Below, piece after piece: positions 54,781 through 64,000 of a stretch of DNA of 64,000 bases (position 1 is the first letter of the stretch; each line of letters opens with the position of its first letter). The notes beneath the pieces were generated by a model that did no database searches, was not told where the DNA came from, and was given only the letters and a program-made list of their open reading frames with translations. The translations under genes and the position numbers were made by a program. The stretch is from Bacteroidota bacterium (GTDB taxonomy: Bacteria; Bacteroidota; Bacteroidia; Chitinophagales; LD1): the NCBI GenBank assembly GCA_018267385.1, contig JAFDYN010000004.1, forward strand, positions 61,059 through 125,058, given 5' to 3'.

Positions 54781-57700
54781 CTATTGAGTCACTATTATTT
54801 TGCCTGAGAAGGTGGCGTTAGAATCTGACACTACGTTCACCATATAGATGCCTGCTGCGAGATCGAGACCTTGTACCATATATTCCTGCGTCTGATCCTG
54901 CATATCGTTAGTATATACCACCTGGCCCATCTCGTTAGTGATCACTACCTGCCTGATATTATCATTAGATTCTTTCAGAGCGATATTCAGTGCGCGGCCT
55001 GATGCCAGCGGATTAGGGTATACCTGCATGATAGTGGTATTGATATGTCCGGCTGGCGCAGTACCAAAATCTACTGCCACTATGCCAGAGTATTCAAACT
55101 TGCCATCTACATCTACTTGCTTCAGGCGATAGTAGTTTGTACCGCTCAGTGGCATTGCATCTATGAATTCATAGTTCTGTGCATCATTCGTAGTGCCATT
55201 ACCCTTTACCTCACCGATCTTTTCCCAGGTATTGCCATCAGCCGACCGCTCGATATCAAAATGATCATTATTTATTTCTGATGCAGTAGCCCACCTGAGC
55301 AGGGATTTTGTGTCTTCATATTTATCTCCGGTGAATGAGATCAGCTTGACTGGCAGTGCGCCGCTCCACTGGATAGTATAGGTGGCCGGTGCAGGATCCA
55401 CTTTGCCTGCGGCATCTGTACTCGCATAGTTGAATGTCAAAGTCTGTGAAGCGGTGCCGCTAAACTTGATCATGAACTTAGTGGGGTCTACATTGGTGAT
55501 CACTGTATAGCCTGTGATCTCTTCATATACCTGCAGCGTACCATCACCGTTAGCATCGTAATAGAGTTGATTGCCATTGAGTCCTGACAGGTCAGTGATC
55601 GTAAACTTGCTACCAGCGGTAAATGTACCATCTTCAGGATCCGTACCGCCAAACATACCCAGCCCGTTGGCCGCAGTGATAGCTTTTACCGCATAGTGTG
55701 CAGGCTTAGGGATAGTATACGTCTTTGGTGATGAAGAAGGCAGCTGGTCATAGCCGAGGTACACATTGGTCACGCTGGTCTGGCTCACACTCACAGGCAG
55801 CTGGCTAGCAGTGCTGTAGATACCGGTGCCGGCATTATTGTTTGAGCCATACTGAGATTTAGTTCCTACCCAATTAGTTGGCCATGAACTGGCTGGTGTC
55901 GCCGCCCCTACAGATGGATTGCTCGTGCTAGGGATGATCTTCATACTGGTAGTATAGGCAGGTACAGAGGCGAAGGTGAAAGAACCATCAGCAGCTACAG
56001 CCGTAGAGGCAAGTACAGTATTGCTACTACCGGATAACACTGCATAAAATGTCTGGCCCCGATTGCTGGTGATCTCTACGCCATCCTTCAATCCATTGCC
56101 ATTTGCATCATCCAGCATTTTGCCGCTGAGGTTTACGTAGCAGTCTGCCACACTCACGTGTACTGCAGAGTCTATAGCGCATCCATTTGAATATACTGCA
56201 TATACCCTGTATGAGCCTGAGTCGGTGAATGCTACACTAGCAAATGATGGATTCTGCGTGCTACTGGTATAGCCGTTTGGCCCTGTCCAGCTATAGTAGG
56301 GCGCATTGCCAGAGGCGTTGAGGGTCATAGGACCACGTGCACACACAGTGCTCGGAGCTGTAGGGATAGCGAAAGGCATACCAACGCATGAGATCTGATA
56401 GTCCTCTACCTCACCAGTGGTCGCCAGACCTGTAGGGTTGGCTACTTCTGTGCTATCATTGGCTATACGGAAGCGTCCGTAGGTAGTAGGTGTAGCTGAT
56501 GAGAACGAAGTAACTGTGAAAGTCATGCTCACCGACTGGGTAGAGGCGCTGGATGGTATGCGTACAGACTTCCGCTCAGAGGCATCAAACACGCCATTCT
56601 TATTAAAATCTATCCAGCCTGCTATGGTAGCGTACTGACCAGAGTTATTGTATGCACTGATGTTTACAGTAAAGGTATTACAGTTAGCGCATGGTGTAGG
56701 GAAGGTAACACCATCATCCAGTGCATCAGAGTTAGCAGCAGTGCCCGGCTGGCCATCCGCATCGCAGGTCTCACCGGTACCCAGGTATAGACTACCTGAG
56801 ACTGAGTGATATGGTCCATTATTGGCATAAAGGGTGTGATAAGTGTCAGGGGCATCACCATAGTCAAAGGAGCTACCTACTGATACATCATCCAGGAAGT
56901 TACCTATTGAGTTGTTGCCACCATATGAACCAACTGCTGTAAACTGAAGGCGTGTGATATATTGACCCGCAGGTACAGTATAGAAGCCACCATAAGTACC
57001 CCAGGCACTAGTACCATCTATAGCGGTAGCCTGGAGTGTAGGAGACTGCGGCGGTCCTATCAGGAGCTGTGCAGTATCTGCACCTGACCTACCCCTGTGA
57101 GAGAAGCTCCACTGAAGTTTGGTGCCCGGTGTGGTGTACACATCCTGATACAGTGCGCCGTAGAGGTTAGCCTCGAGCTCCATGAAGTAAGAACCCCCGT
57201 GAGCCGGCACGCCATTAAAACCGCTCTGCCACATTTCGATCATTTTATCTGAAGCGGTAGTTCTCCAGTATGGCAGATTGGACTCAGAGGTGATGATATA
57301 GCTGCTCGGAGCCGGGCCCATCTCAAAGCCCGGATTCTGGAAACCGTTGGTACATGCTGCTACCAGCGGTGCAGTCACATATATCTGGTAGTCTTCTACC
57401 TCGCCGTTTGTAGCCAGACCCGTAGCAGAAGTCACATCTGAGCTGCCGGTAGCGAAACGGAATCTTATAGAGGTAGGTCCATATTCTACCGAGTCAGACA
57501 CGTTAAAGGTTATAACGTTCGCTCCGGCATTGAGATGTACATTCTGTATCAAGTATTCGCTGCCACCATCGTATGAATTATTCTGGTTGAGATCAGCCCA
57601 GGCATTGAGGTAGCCGGCTACGCTGGCAGTCACTGTGATAGTATTAGTACCCATAGTGACGATATTCACAGAGGTAGGTACACCTACGTTGAAGTTTACA

Positions 57701-60700
57701 CCATCTTCGTCAGCTACACCTATGGTATCGTCACCCAGCTCATTGACCGATGGCTGACCATCCAGCTCTGCATCTATCTGCGAACCCAGGTATACACCAG
57801 CCACGATCATATGGCCTGCGCCATTATTGGCAGATGTCGTAGGCACGCCCCATGCGTCGCCATAGTCTATATTAGCCTGAAATCCGAAAGTAAACAGAGC
57901 GCCATCCCTTAGGTCTGCATTATAGGAAATGGTAGAGCCGGATGGAGTACCTGACTTATATGTTTCATATACGCCGTCAGCATTGGAGTCTATGAGCATA
58001 TACACATTCATAGATGATGAGATAGCTGCATAGTTGCCATAGTTGGTAGATGATTTGTCATATACGAAGTTCATACTGGTGCGAGTACCAGTTTGGGATA
58101 CTCTCCATACCCTTGCGATCCTGGCATTGATATTATTAGGCAGGCCCGTAGCTGCGCTTACTGTATTGGCACCAGCATTATCAGCGACCATCAGGAATGA
58201 ATAGTATGGCAGGCTGGTAGCGCCATTGATAGCGAGTATGCTGGTATTGATACTGATAGATTGATATTGGAAGAGTGCGCAAACATTATCCACGCCTACA
58301 CCAAAGATGTTATTCTTGTAAGAACCATTGGAGGTCGCGTTCCAGAATACAGTACCATTACTTGCGATATAGTTCTTGGCAGAGGTCTGGTCGAGGGTAA
58401 GGCCATATTTAAGGGCCAGGTAGCTTTCCACCTGATATTTTTCTGCAGTGGTCAGCTGACGGTTAAACAGGGCGACCTCTGCGATCTGGCCTGTCAGATA
58501 CCTGCCGAAGGTAGCGGTTCCCATTCTTTCACCTACGCTGTAGCGAGTTGCCGCGAAAGCGCTATTGGTAAATGCACCGATAGTCTGAGCCTTCCCTTCT
58601 ACAAAGAATGAGTCCTTATTTGAAGCGCTGGTAGTGAAAAGTGACGTAGCCATATGATATTGGCCTGTAGCATTTGCATTTACATATTGACCTCTTACGC
58701 CACTATTCCTGTAAGTATAGAGTGCACCAGCACCTTTGGCAAAGAATGCGGCGCTGTTATTCGCTGTCGAATCCAATGTACCAGCTGCAGCTACAGAGAA
58801 TATACCTGAAGCATTGGCAGCAGAGGAGCTGGCATTTACTACCGTGAAGGCTGTGGCCTCGGTAGAGGTAATAGTAGGGCTAAATGCACCTGTAAGACCA
58901 CCAGTACCATTGAAATTTACAGCCGGGTGATAGTTCACTCCATTAGATACGAGCGTAGGTGCAGTGCCATTGATGGCTGTCACGTCATTATTGAGCTGAC
59001 TGGCATCCCACCATCCTGTCACATTAGAGCCGGAGGCTATCACACTGTCTCCATAGAGCCAGAGTGCAGTGTTGCTGGTCACACCTCCCGGAGAGGAGAA
59101 GTTTAGCACGACTGTAGTATTGCCGGTCACAGTGCAGGAGTGTGCATCTGTCACGGTCAGGTAGTATATACCTGCCTTGGATGGAGTAGCAGATGCTATA
59201 GACGGATTAGCTGTAGTAGATGTATAGGCCGAGGGACCACTCCATGAGTAAGTGTAAGGAGAGGTGCCTGCTGCCGCTCCGGATGTGAGGCTGATAGTAC
59301 CGTTGAGCAGTATCGGCGAGTTGGATGTCGGAGTAGTAGTAGGGAGTGCCCATACTGTAGCCGTACCACTGGCGGAGGCTGTACAACCGGCCGCATTGGT
59401 CACCGTCACTGTATAGGTAGTAGTAGCAGCCGGTGCCACTGAGAAACTGCTCGTCGTCACACCTGTATTCCAAAGGTAAGTGCCACCACCGGTAGCTGAT
59501 ATGGTGATGTTAGTGTTCTTGCACGCTGATCCGCCGGTCACGGTCGGCGTTGGTTTAGTAGCTACAGTGGCAGACGCGCTGGCTGTAGCAGTACAGCCGG
59601 AGGCATTGGTCACTGTGACATAATATGTGCCGGCCACAGTTACAGATGTGCTGGCTGTCGTGGCGCTGTTGCTCCATACGTAGCTGGTACCACCAGATGC
59701 GGTCAGGGTAGCTGCTGTACCGGAGCATATAGGACCACCCGTAGCAGAGGCTATAGGCAGTGCATTGACAGTCACAGTGCCCACGGCGCTGGCAGTACAG
59801 CCACCGGCATTGGTCACCGTGACGCTATATGTAGTCGTGCTACCAGGAGATACAGTGATGCTGGCCGTAGTAGCCCCTGTGCTCCATGCATAGGATACCC
59901 CCCCGCTGGCAGTCAGTGTAGCTGAGGTGCCCGCGCACATAGAGGGGCTATTGACAGTAGCGGTAGGATAGGAAGCCGCCGTGACGGTAGCGCTAGCAGT
60001 AGCCGTACAGGTAGCAGCATTGGTCACTGTCACCGTATAGCTGCCTGTAGTGCTGGCAGATATACTGGCAGTAGTAGCACTTGTACTCCATAAATAGCTA
60101 GTACCACCTGTGGCAGTCAATGTAGCTGGGTTACCAGAGCAGATCACTCCGTTATTCACTGCGGCAGCAGGAGTGGCTGCTACAGTCACAGTACCACTGG
60201 CAGTAGCGGTACAGCTACCCATATTAGTAGCGGTGACAGTGTAGGTGCCAGCTGTGCCGGTAGTGATGCTGGTAGTAGTAGCGCCGGTACTCCATACATA
60301 TATAGAACCTCCCGTGGCTGTCAGCCTAGCTGTCTTGCCGGGGCATATAGTAGTATCATTTACAGATGGTGTAGGTAGTGGATTGACGGTGATAATACCA
60401 CTGGCAGTAGCAGTACAGCCAGCGGGGTCAGTCACTGTCACTGAGTATACACCTGCTGTCAGGCTTTGGATAGTATCAGTAGTACTACCTGTACTCCACA
60501 GGTAGGTGCCTCCCCCCGTAGCTCTCATCGTAGCTGTGAGGCCTTCGCAGACTGCAGGATTGGTCACTGAGGCTGTGGCGCTGTCTACATTGATCGTACC
60601 GCTGGCAGTAGCAGTACAACCCGCTGCGCTTGTCACAGTCACCCTATAGGTAGTAGTAGACGGCGAAGCTATAGTCAGGCCTGCAGTAGTTGCACCGGTG

Positions 60701-63510
60701 CTCCACAGGTAGGTACCGCCACCAGATGCGGTGATAGTAGCAGAAACGTGGTAGCAGGTAGTAGTGCTGGTAGCAGCTGCTGCTGGGATAGGATTTACAG
60801 TGATCACCCGGCTGGCTGTAGCTGTACAGGTACCGTTTGATGAAGTGACAGTATAGGTACCTGATGTGGTCACATATATCGATGCAGTGGTGGCACCAGT
60901 GCTCCATGTATAGGAGGTGCCTCCAGACGCAGTAAGCGTATCTATGATACCGGTGCAGAACGTATTAGCACTGGTGGCAGCAATAGAGGCTGTAGGTGAA
61001 GGATTGACTGTCACCGTCTGACTGGCCGTAGCTGAGCAGCCTCCGGCACCGGTGATCGTCACAGTATATGTACCTGAGGTGCCTACTGTGATAGCGGCCG
61101 TAGTAGCTCCGGTACTCCATGCGTAGGATGTACCGCTCGCCGCAGTTAGTGTCACTGTATTGCCGCTACAGAAAGTAGTAGGGCCTGATGCTGTGATAGA
61201 ACCTGTCGGCGTCGTATTGGCAGTCACTACCTGGCTGGCAGTGGCCGAGCAGCCTGTAGCAGGGGTAGTCACTGTCACCGTATAAGTATTGGAAGTGCTG
61301 GCGGTGATTGCAGCAGCAGTAGAGCCGGTGCTCCATACATAGTTACCTCCGCCAGATGCCGTCAGCGTCACACTGCCGGGTGTACAAAAACTAGTGGCGC
61401 CAGATGGAGTAATAGCAGCTGTAGGTGAAGGATTGACCCATACTGTACCGGTAGCAGTAGCAGTACAGCCGGCTGCACTGGTCACTGTGACACCATATAT
61501 TGTACTATGAGCAGGAGATGCGGATATCGGATTGGATGTCTGTCCCGTAGTCCAGCTGTATGAGGTGCCTCCGGTAGCTGTCAGTGTTGCAGTTTGGCCG
61601 CTGCATATCACTGGACTATTCACTGTCGGTGTCGGATATGGACTTACTGTTACATTGTATGTCTGCGTGGTGCTGCAGCCATTGCCGGGATCAGTGTAGG
61701 TAGCTATATAGCTGCCGGAGTTTGATGGTTGCAGCGCGGTCAGAGTCGTATCCCTGGTGAATGCAGTGAAACCACCCGGTCCGGTATAGCTCCAGGTACC
61801 ACCTGTAGGCTGAGGACCAAACTCTACCGAGCCACCTGGGCACAAAGTAGGGCTGGCATTCACCGCCCATCCTGTACCGTTTACATTTACGTAAGGAGTG
61901 ATCGCACCCGCTGTATTGACGGTCACAGATTGCCCTGATGATGCAGCGCTGCAGCCATTGGCTGCAGTAGCGGTCACTGTATAGGTACCCGCAGTAGATG
62001 CAGTGATAGAAGTAGTGGTAGCAGCTGTGCTCCAGATATAAGAGGTACCACCACCGGCATTCAGTACGACGCTGCTACCAGCGCAGAATGTGGTAGGACC
62101 TGCAGGAGTGATAGTAGCAGTAGGTATGGTCATACTTACGCTACCTGTGAGTGGACTAGTACTGAAAACTTCGCAAGGCTGTGTCCCGTTATAAGAGAAT
62201 ATCCTGTAATAGACAGTCTGTCCACATGCACTGGCAGGCACATTATCTGTAAATGACCTGCTGGTAGGGGTCAGGATGTTTCCCGTAGGCAGTGCTACTA
62301 CTGTGCTACTACCGATCGTATTACCTACCGCGTAGGCGACATTATTAGATGGTACATCTGTAGGAGCAGATGCGCCTATATAGCGCAGTACTATACTACC
62401 TGTAGCCAGAGCAGCTACAGAATAGCTACCTGATATGGTCAGACTGCTGGCAGAGGCTGCGAAAGCGGTAGGTGCTGCAGGTGCAGTAGGAGTGCCAGAT
62501 GCGCTATTTATCATTCTCAGCGCGTTGGTAGGCACAGCACTGGTCAGTGTGAGTCCTACATTGTTGCCATCAAATGTTCCAATATTAAGACCATTGGTAA
62601 TGGTCGCAATAGAAAGGAGATTACATTGAGTGCCAGATCCGACGGCCTTGATAGTAGGGCCTATAGCTATAGCATCGCTATAGGTACCACCGATAGTCAG
62701 CGTACCGCTGAAAGTAATTGTCCCGGTATTACCGACATTTCCTGTGACAGTCTGGGATGTTCCTGTGAAATTTACTGTAGCGCTATTAGTCAGAGAGGCG
62801 GATGAATAGCTACCATTATTAGTGAGGCTACCTCCGGTCACAGATACAGCACCAGTAGTATTGATAGTGCCTCCTGCATAATTTGTCGAAACACCGTTAG
62901 ACTGAGTCAATGTACCAGTGATGGTGCCATAATTATCAAGATCTGAGGCTGCCGCGTTGAGAGTTAGCGCACCACTTATTGTTCCGTTATTTACGAGTGT
63001 TCCCTTGACAGTAGAAGCTCCGCTAAGTGTAGCTCCAGAGTTATTATTAAAAGTGCCACCATTTTGTGTGAGCGTACCGGAGAATGTACCAGCATTGTTG
63101 ACTATGCTACCTGAGCTCTGAGTCAGGACGCCGCTATAGGTACCATTGCTATTGAAAGTATAACCGCTAGGCAGCGTGAAAGTCTTGTTGGATGGTCCGT
63201 AGCTATTGATCGTACCAGACGTACCGGAAAACGTAAGCGTAGCTCCATTCCAGTTGGTAGAGGCGGAGATACAGATCGCACTACCTGTATTGAGTGTAAT
63301 GGTGCGGGTATATGAACCGCTAAATGTCAAACAATAAGTTTGACCTGCAGGTACAGTAATGTTACTGTTTGTATTGATCGTGCTGTTACAGCTTGTGCAC
63401 TGGGCCTGACCATCGAGTGCATACATGGCAAACAAGGCAAGCAAAAATGCGGTCAAACCAGAGCCGACAACTCTTAATAGCCGATCTCCTCCTTCGTAAT
63501 AATTTTTCAT
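54781..63510 (-). CDS. 2909-residue repeat surface protein, T9SS type A
   Basis: A signal peptide (LTAFLLALFAMYALDGQAQ) precedes an Asn/Gly/Thr-rich beta-solenoid-like region (about 45-350). About 14 Ig-like repeats of 68-80 residues follow (about 462-1468), with the motif C-x-G-x3-TLTA-[ST]GG-x-SY-x-WSTGATT. Then comes a LamG-like region of about 390 residues resembling DUF8202 (ALWLYGDS), two GEVED domains (each ending GEVEDYQI, near 2050 and 2373) around a DUF642/CBM-like segment, another Ig-like domain, and an SdrD-B-like domain (SGKMLDDANGNGLKDG). The last 85 residues are a type A sorting domain (YPNPLASGR, LAAGIYMVNV). No catalytic site is seen. It is probably an adhesive or matrix protein; GEVED and LamG-like domains suggest glycan binding. 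Confidence 0.9.
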   Translation of the reverse strand: MKNYYEGGDRLLRVVGSGLTAFLLALFAMYALDGQAQCTSCNSTINTNSNITVPAGQTYCLTFSGSYTRTITLNTGSAICISASTNWNGATLTFSGTSGTINSYGPSNKTFTLPSGYTFNSNGTYSGVLTQSSGSIVNNAGTFSGTLTQNGGTFNNNSGATLSGASTVKGTLVNNGTISGALTLNAAASDLDNYGTITGTLTQSNGVSTNYAGGTINTTGAVSVTGGSLTNNGSYSSASLTNSATVNFTGTSQTVTGNVGNTGTITFSGTLTIGGTYSDAIAIGPTIKAVGSGTQCNLLSIATITNGLNIGTFDGNNVGLTLTSAVPTNALRMINSASGTPTAPAAPTAFAASASSLTISGSYSVAALATGSIVLRYIGASAPTDVPSNNVAYAVGNTIGSSTVVALPTGNILTPTSRSFTDNVPASACGQTVYYRIFSYNGTQPCEVFSTSPLTGSVSMTIPTATITPAGPTTFCAGSSVVLNAGGGTSYIWSTAATTTSITASTAGTYTVTATAANGCSAASSGQSVTVNTAGAITPYVNVNGTGWAVNASPTLCPGGSVEFGPQPTGGTWSYTGPGGFTAFTRDTTLTALQPSNSGSYIATYTDPGNGCSTTQTYNVTVSPYPTPTVNSPVICSGQTATLTATGGTSYSWTTGQTSNPISASPAHSTIYGVTVTSAAGCTATATGTVWVNPSPTAAITPSGATSFCTPGSVTLTASGGGNYVWSTGSTAAAITASTSNTYTVTVTTPATGCSATASQVVTANTTPTGSITASGPTTFCSGNTVTLTAASGTSYAWSTGATTAAITVGTSGTYTVTITGAGGCSATASQTVTVNPSPTASIAATSANTFCTGIIDTLTASGGTSYTWSTGATTASIYVTTSGTYTVTSSNGTCTATASRVITVNPIPAAAATSTTTCYHVSATITASGGGTYLWSTGATTAGLTIASPSTTTYRVTVTSAAGCTATASGTINVDSATASVTNPAVCEGLTATMRATGGGTYLWSTGSTTDTIQSLTAGVYSVTVTDPAGCTATASGIITVNPLPTPSVNDTTICPGKTARLTATGGSIYVWSTGATTTSITTGTAGTYTVTATNMGSCTATASGTVTVAATPAAAVNNGVICSGNPATLTATGGTSYLWSTSATTASISASTTGSYTVTVTNAATCTATASATVTAASYPTATVNSPSMCAGTSATLTASGGVSYAWSTGATTASITVSPGSTTTYSVTVTNAGGCTASAVGTVTVNALPIASATGGPICSGTAATLTASGGTSYVWSNSATTASTSVTVAGTYYVTVTNASGCTATASASATVATKPTPTVTGGSACKNTNITISATGGGTYLWNTGVTTSSFSVAPAATTTYTVTVTNAAGCTASASGTATVWALPTTTPTSNSPILLNGTISLTSGAAAGTSPYTYSWSGPSAYTSTTANPSIASATPSKAGIYYLTVTDAHSCTVTGNTTVVLNFSSPGGVTSNTALWLYGDSVIASGSNVTGWWDASQLNNDVTAINGTAPTLVSNGVNYHPAVNFNGTGGLTGAFSPTITSTEATAFTVVNASSSAANASGIFSVAAAGTLDSTANNSAAFFAKGAGALYTYRNSGVRGQYVNANATGQYHMATSLFTTSASNKDSFFVEGKAQTIGAFTNSAFAATRYSVGERMGTATFGRYLTGQIAEVALFNRQLTTAEKYQVESYLALKYGLTLDQTSAKNYIASNGTVFWNATSNGSYKNNIFGVGVDNVCALFQYQSISINTSILAINGATSLPYYSFLMVADNAGANTVSAATGLPNNINARIARVWRVSQTGTRTSMNFVYDKSSTNYGNYAAISSSMNVYMLIDSNADGVYETYKSGTPSGSTISYNADLRDGALFTFGFQANIDYGDAWGVPTTSANNGAGHMIVAGVYLGSQIDAELDGQPSVNELGDDTIGVADEDGVNFNVGVPTSVNIVTMGTNTITVTASVAGYLNAWADLNQNNSYDGGSEYLIQNVHLNAGANVITFNVSDSVEYGPTSIRFRFATGSSDVTSATGLATNGEVEDYQIYVTAPLVAACTNGFQNPGFEMGPAPSSYIITSESNLPYWRTTASDKMIEMWQSGFNGVPAHGGSYFMELEANLYGALYQDVYTTPGTKLQWSFSHRGRSGADTAQLLIGPPQSPTLQATAIDGTSAWGTYGGFYTVPAGQYITRLQFTAVGSYGGNNSIGNFLDDVSVGSSFDYGDAPDTYHTLYANNGPYHSVSGSLYLGTGETCDADGQPGTAANSDALDDGVTFPTPCANCNTFTVNISAYNNSGQYATIAGWIDFNKNGVFDASERKSVRIPSSASTQSVSMTFTVTSFSSATPTTYGRFRIANDSTEVANPTGLATTGEVEDYQISCVGMPFAIPTAPSTVCARGPMTLNASGNAPYYSWTGPNGYTSSTQNPSFASVAFTDSGSYRVYAVYSNGCAIDSAVHVSVADCYVNLSGKMLDDANGNGLKDGVEITSNRGQTFYAVLSGSSNTVLASTAVAADGSFTFASVPAYTTSMKIIPSTSNPSVGAATPASSWPTNWVGTKSQYGSNNNAGTGIYSTASQLPVSVSQTSVTNVYLGYDQLPSSSPKTYTIPKPAHYAVKAITAANGLGMFGGTDPEDGTFTAGSKFTITDLSGLNGNQLYYDANGDGTLQVYEEITGYTVITNVDPTKFMIKFSGTASQTLTFNYASTDAAGKVDPAPATYTIQWSGALPVKLISFTGDKYEDTKSLLRWATASEINNDHFDIERSADGNTWEKIGEVKGNGTTNDAQNYEFIDAMPLSGTNYYRLKQVDVDGKFEYSGIVAVDFGTAPAGHINTTIMQVYPNPLASGRALNIALKESNDNIRQVVITNEMGQVVYTNDMQDQTQEYMVQGLDLAAGIYMVNVVSDSNATFSGKIIVTQ
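59100..62130 (-). repeat. Array of about 14 Ig-like repeats in the giant T9SS gene
   Basis: Units of about 204-216 bp, most with 68-72 residues, diverged at the DNA level. They share one Cys near the start and one near the end of each unit, spaced for an intra-domain disulfide. Unit 2 (about 90 residues, GTGWAVNASPTLCPGGSVEF) and the last unit are more distant. Confidence 0.85.
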
Positions 63511-63641
63511 GTGACAACGGGTTATATATTACTTTGTACGGTACAAGGATTCTTTTGTTACGCCACTGGTATCGACTGAGAGCAAATACTATTGACTGTC
63601 AATATTTTGGGGCACTTGAGAAACCGGCAAATACAAAGTAT

Positions 63642-63660
63642 CCCTGTTATACGTACAGGG
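63642..63660. other. Small hairpin in the divergent gap before rnhB
   Basis: CCCTGT (63642-63647) pairs with ACAGGG (63655-63660) across TATACGT. Role unknown. Confidence 0.25.
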
Positions 63661-63730
63661 GGGAAATAGGCTTCATTATCCACCAAAAAACTTTGTGGAC
63701 AGAGGCACTTTTCACCAATAAATCCTATAC

Positions 63731-64000
63731 TTGAGCATCGCAAAGCTCAAGTCATATTACCAGAATGAACACCCCGAGGCGGGATGTGACGAGGCAGGCA
63801 GAGGATGCCTGGCGGGTCCGGTATATGCTGCGGCAGTGATACTACCTGCAGATTTTCGTCATAAAGTGTTGACAGACTCCAAGCTGCTGGACGAGGCCAC
63901 CCGCATGGATCTGCGTAAATACATCGAGCGCAAAGCCATAGCCTATGCCGTGACGGCGGTAGACAATCTCCGCATCGATGAGATCAATATTCTCCAGGCC
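63731..64000 (+). CDS. rnhB: Ribonuclease HII (3' truncated by the window edge)
   Basis: 90 residues are visible. [20 protein letters not shown] is the catalytic opening of RNase HII, containing the Asp-Glu pair; DSKLL and IDEINILQA are further family motifs. The enzyme cleaves RNA in RNA-DNA hybrids and at single ribonucleotides in DNA. No in-frame ATG lies before the catalytic motif, so I propose the TTG at 63731, giving [15 protein letters not shown] at 63695 is an alternative. It is divergent from the giant T9SS gene. Confidence 0.88.
   Translation, partial: MSIAKLKSYYQNEHPEAGCDEAGRGCLAGPVYAAAVILPADFRHKVLTDSKLLDEATRMDLRKYIERKAIAYAVTAVDNLRIDEINILQA

Noticed and set aside
63393..63730. Open frame of 113 codons on the + strand before rnhB
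   Set aside because: It overlaps the signal-peptide region of the giant T9SS gene in antisense, has no domain, and ends just where the rnhB frame begins.

Overview
The window looks like a chromosomal segment from a member of the Bacteroidota, probably a Chitinophagales-type bacterium; the rank below phylum is inference. Three things point there. Six proteins or clusters depend on type IX secretion (type A or type B C-terminal sorting domains, PorP/SprF, a PorE-like OmpA protein). Several starts are preceded by the Bacteroidota -7 element TAnnTTTG, with a matching -33 TTG at yceI. Typical Bacteroidota families also occur (DUF4249 beside a TonB-dependent receptor, an RND pump fused to TolC). 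I see no phage, insertion sequence, CRISPR array or rRNA. Most of the window is ordinary chromosome with very large surface-protein genes.

Layout. 1-6.6 kb: the 3' part of a giant fibre gene (collagen-like stalk, YadA-like repeat head, S74 self-cleaving chaperone). 6.6-12 kb: a histidine phosphatase, a small T9SS cargo, a CLC-F-type fluoride exporter with a fluoride riboswitch in its leader, and a long-chain acyl-CoA ligase. 12-13.1 kb: yceI and a marR gene, with a palindromic operator candidate at the yceI promoter. 13.1-15 kb: a two-gene histidine kinase/response regulator operon. 15-23.5 kb: housekeeping enzymes (RNA methyltransferase, CysC, M20 peptidase, SPOR protein, DeoC, DUF72, MiaE, RecJ, CDGSH protein, DUF1295). 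23.6-28 kb: a TonB-dependent receptor plus DUF4249 lipoprotein pair and a thiolase. 28-34.4 kb: a 2054-residue T9SS cargo. 34.7-39.7 kb: a compact type B cargo / PorP-SprF / PorE-like operon. 39.7-42.4 kb: a secreted M14 carboxypeptidase and a zinc-ribbon protein. 42.4-48.4 kb: a Czc-type metal efflux operon with a CzcA-TolC fusion and a small leader protein. 48.5-54.7 kb: tRNA-Ser(GGA), TatD, a polysaccharide deacetylase, GltX, an acidic protein, a stand-alone B12-binding protein and an ABC-F protein. 54.8-63.5 kb: a 2909-residue repeat protein with a T9SS tail. The right edge cuts the gene for ribonuclease HII.

How the parts fit. Much of the coding capacity goes to the cell surface: one S74-type fibre and five T9SS cargo proteins, with one dedicated PorP/SprF-PorE-like unit next to the only type B cargo. 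The clearest regulatory finding is the fluoride riboswitch with its CLC-F gene. The second is the yceI/fadD divergent region, whose palindrome overlaps the -33 box and lies near a marR gene.
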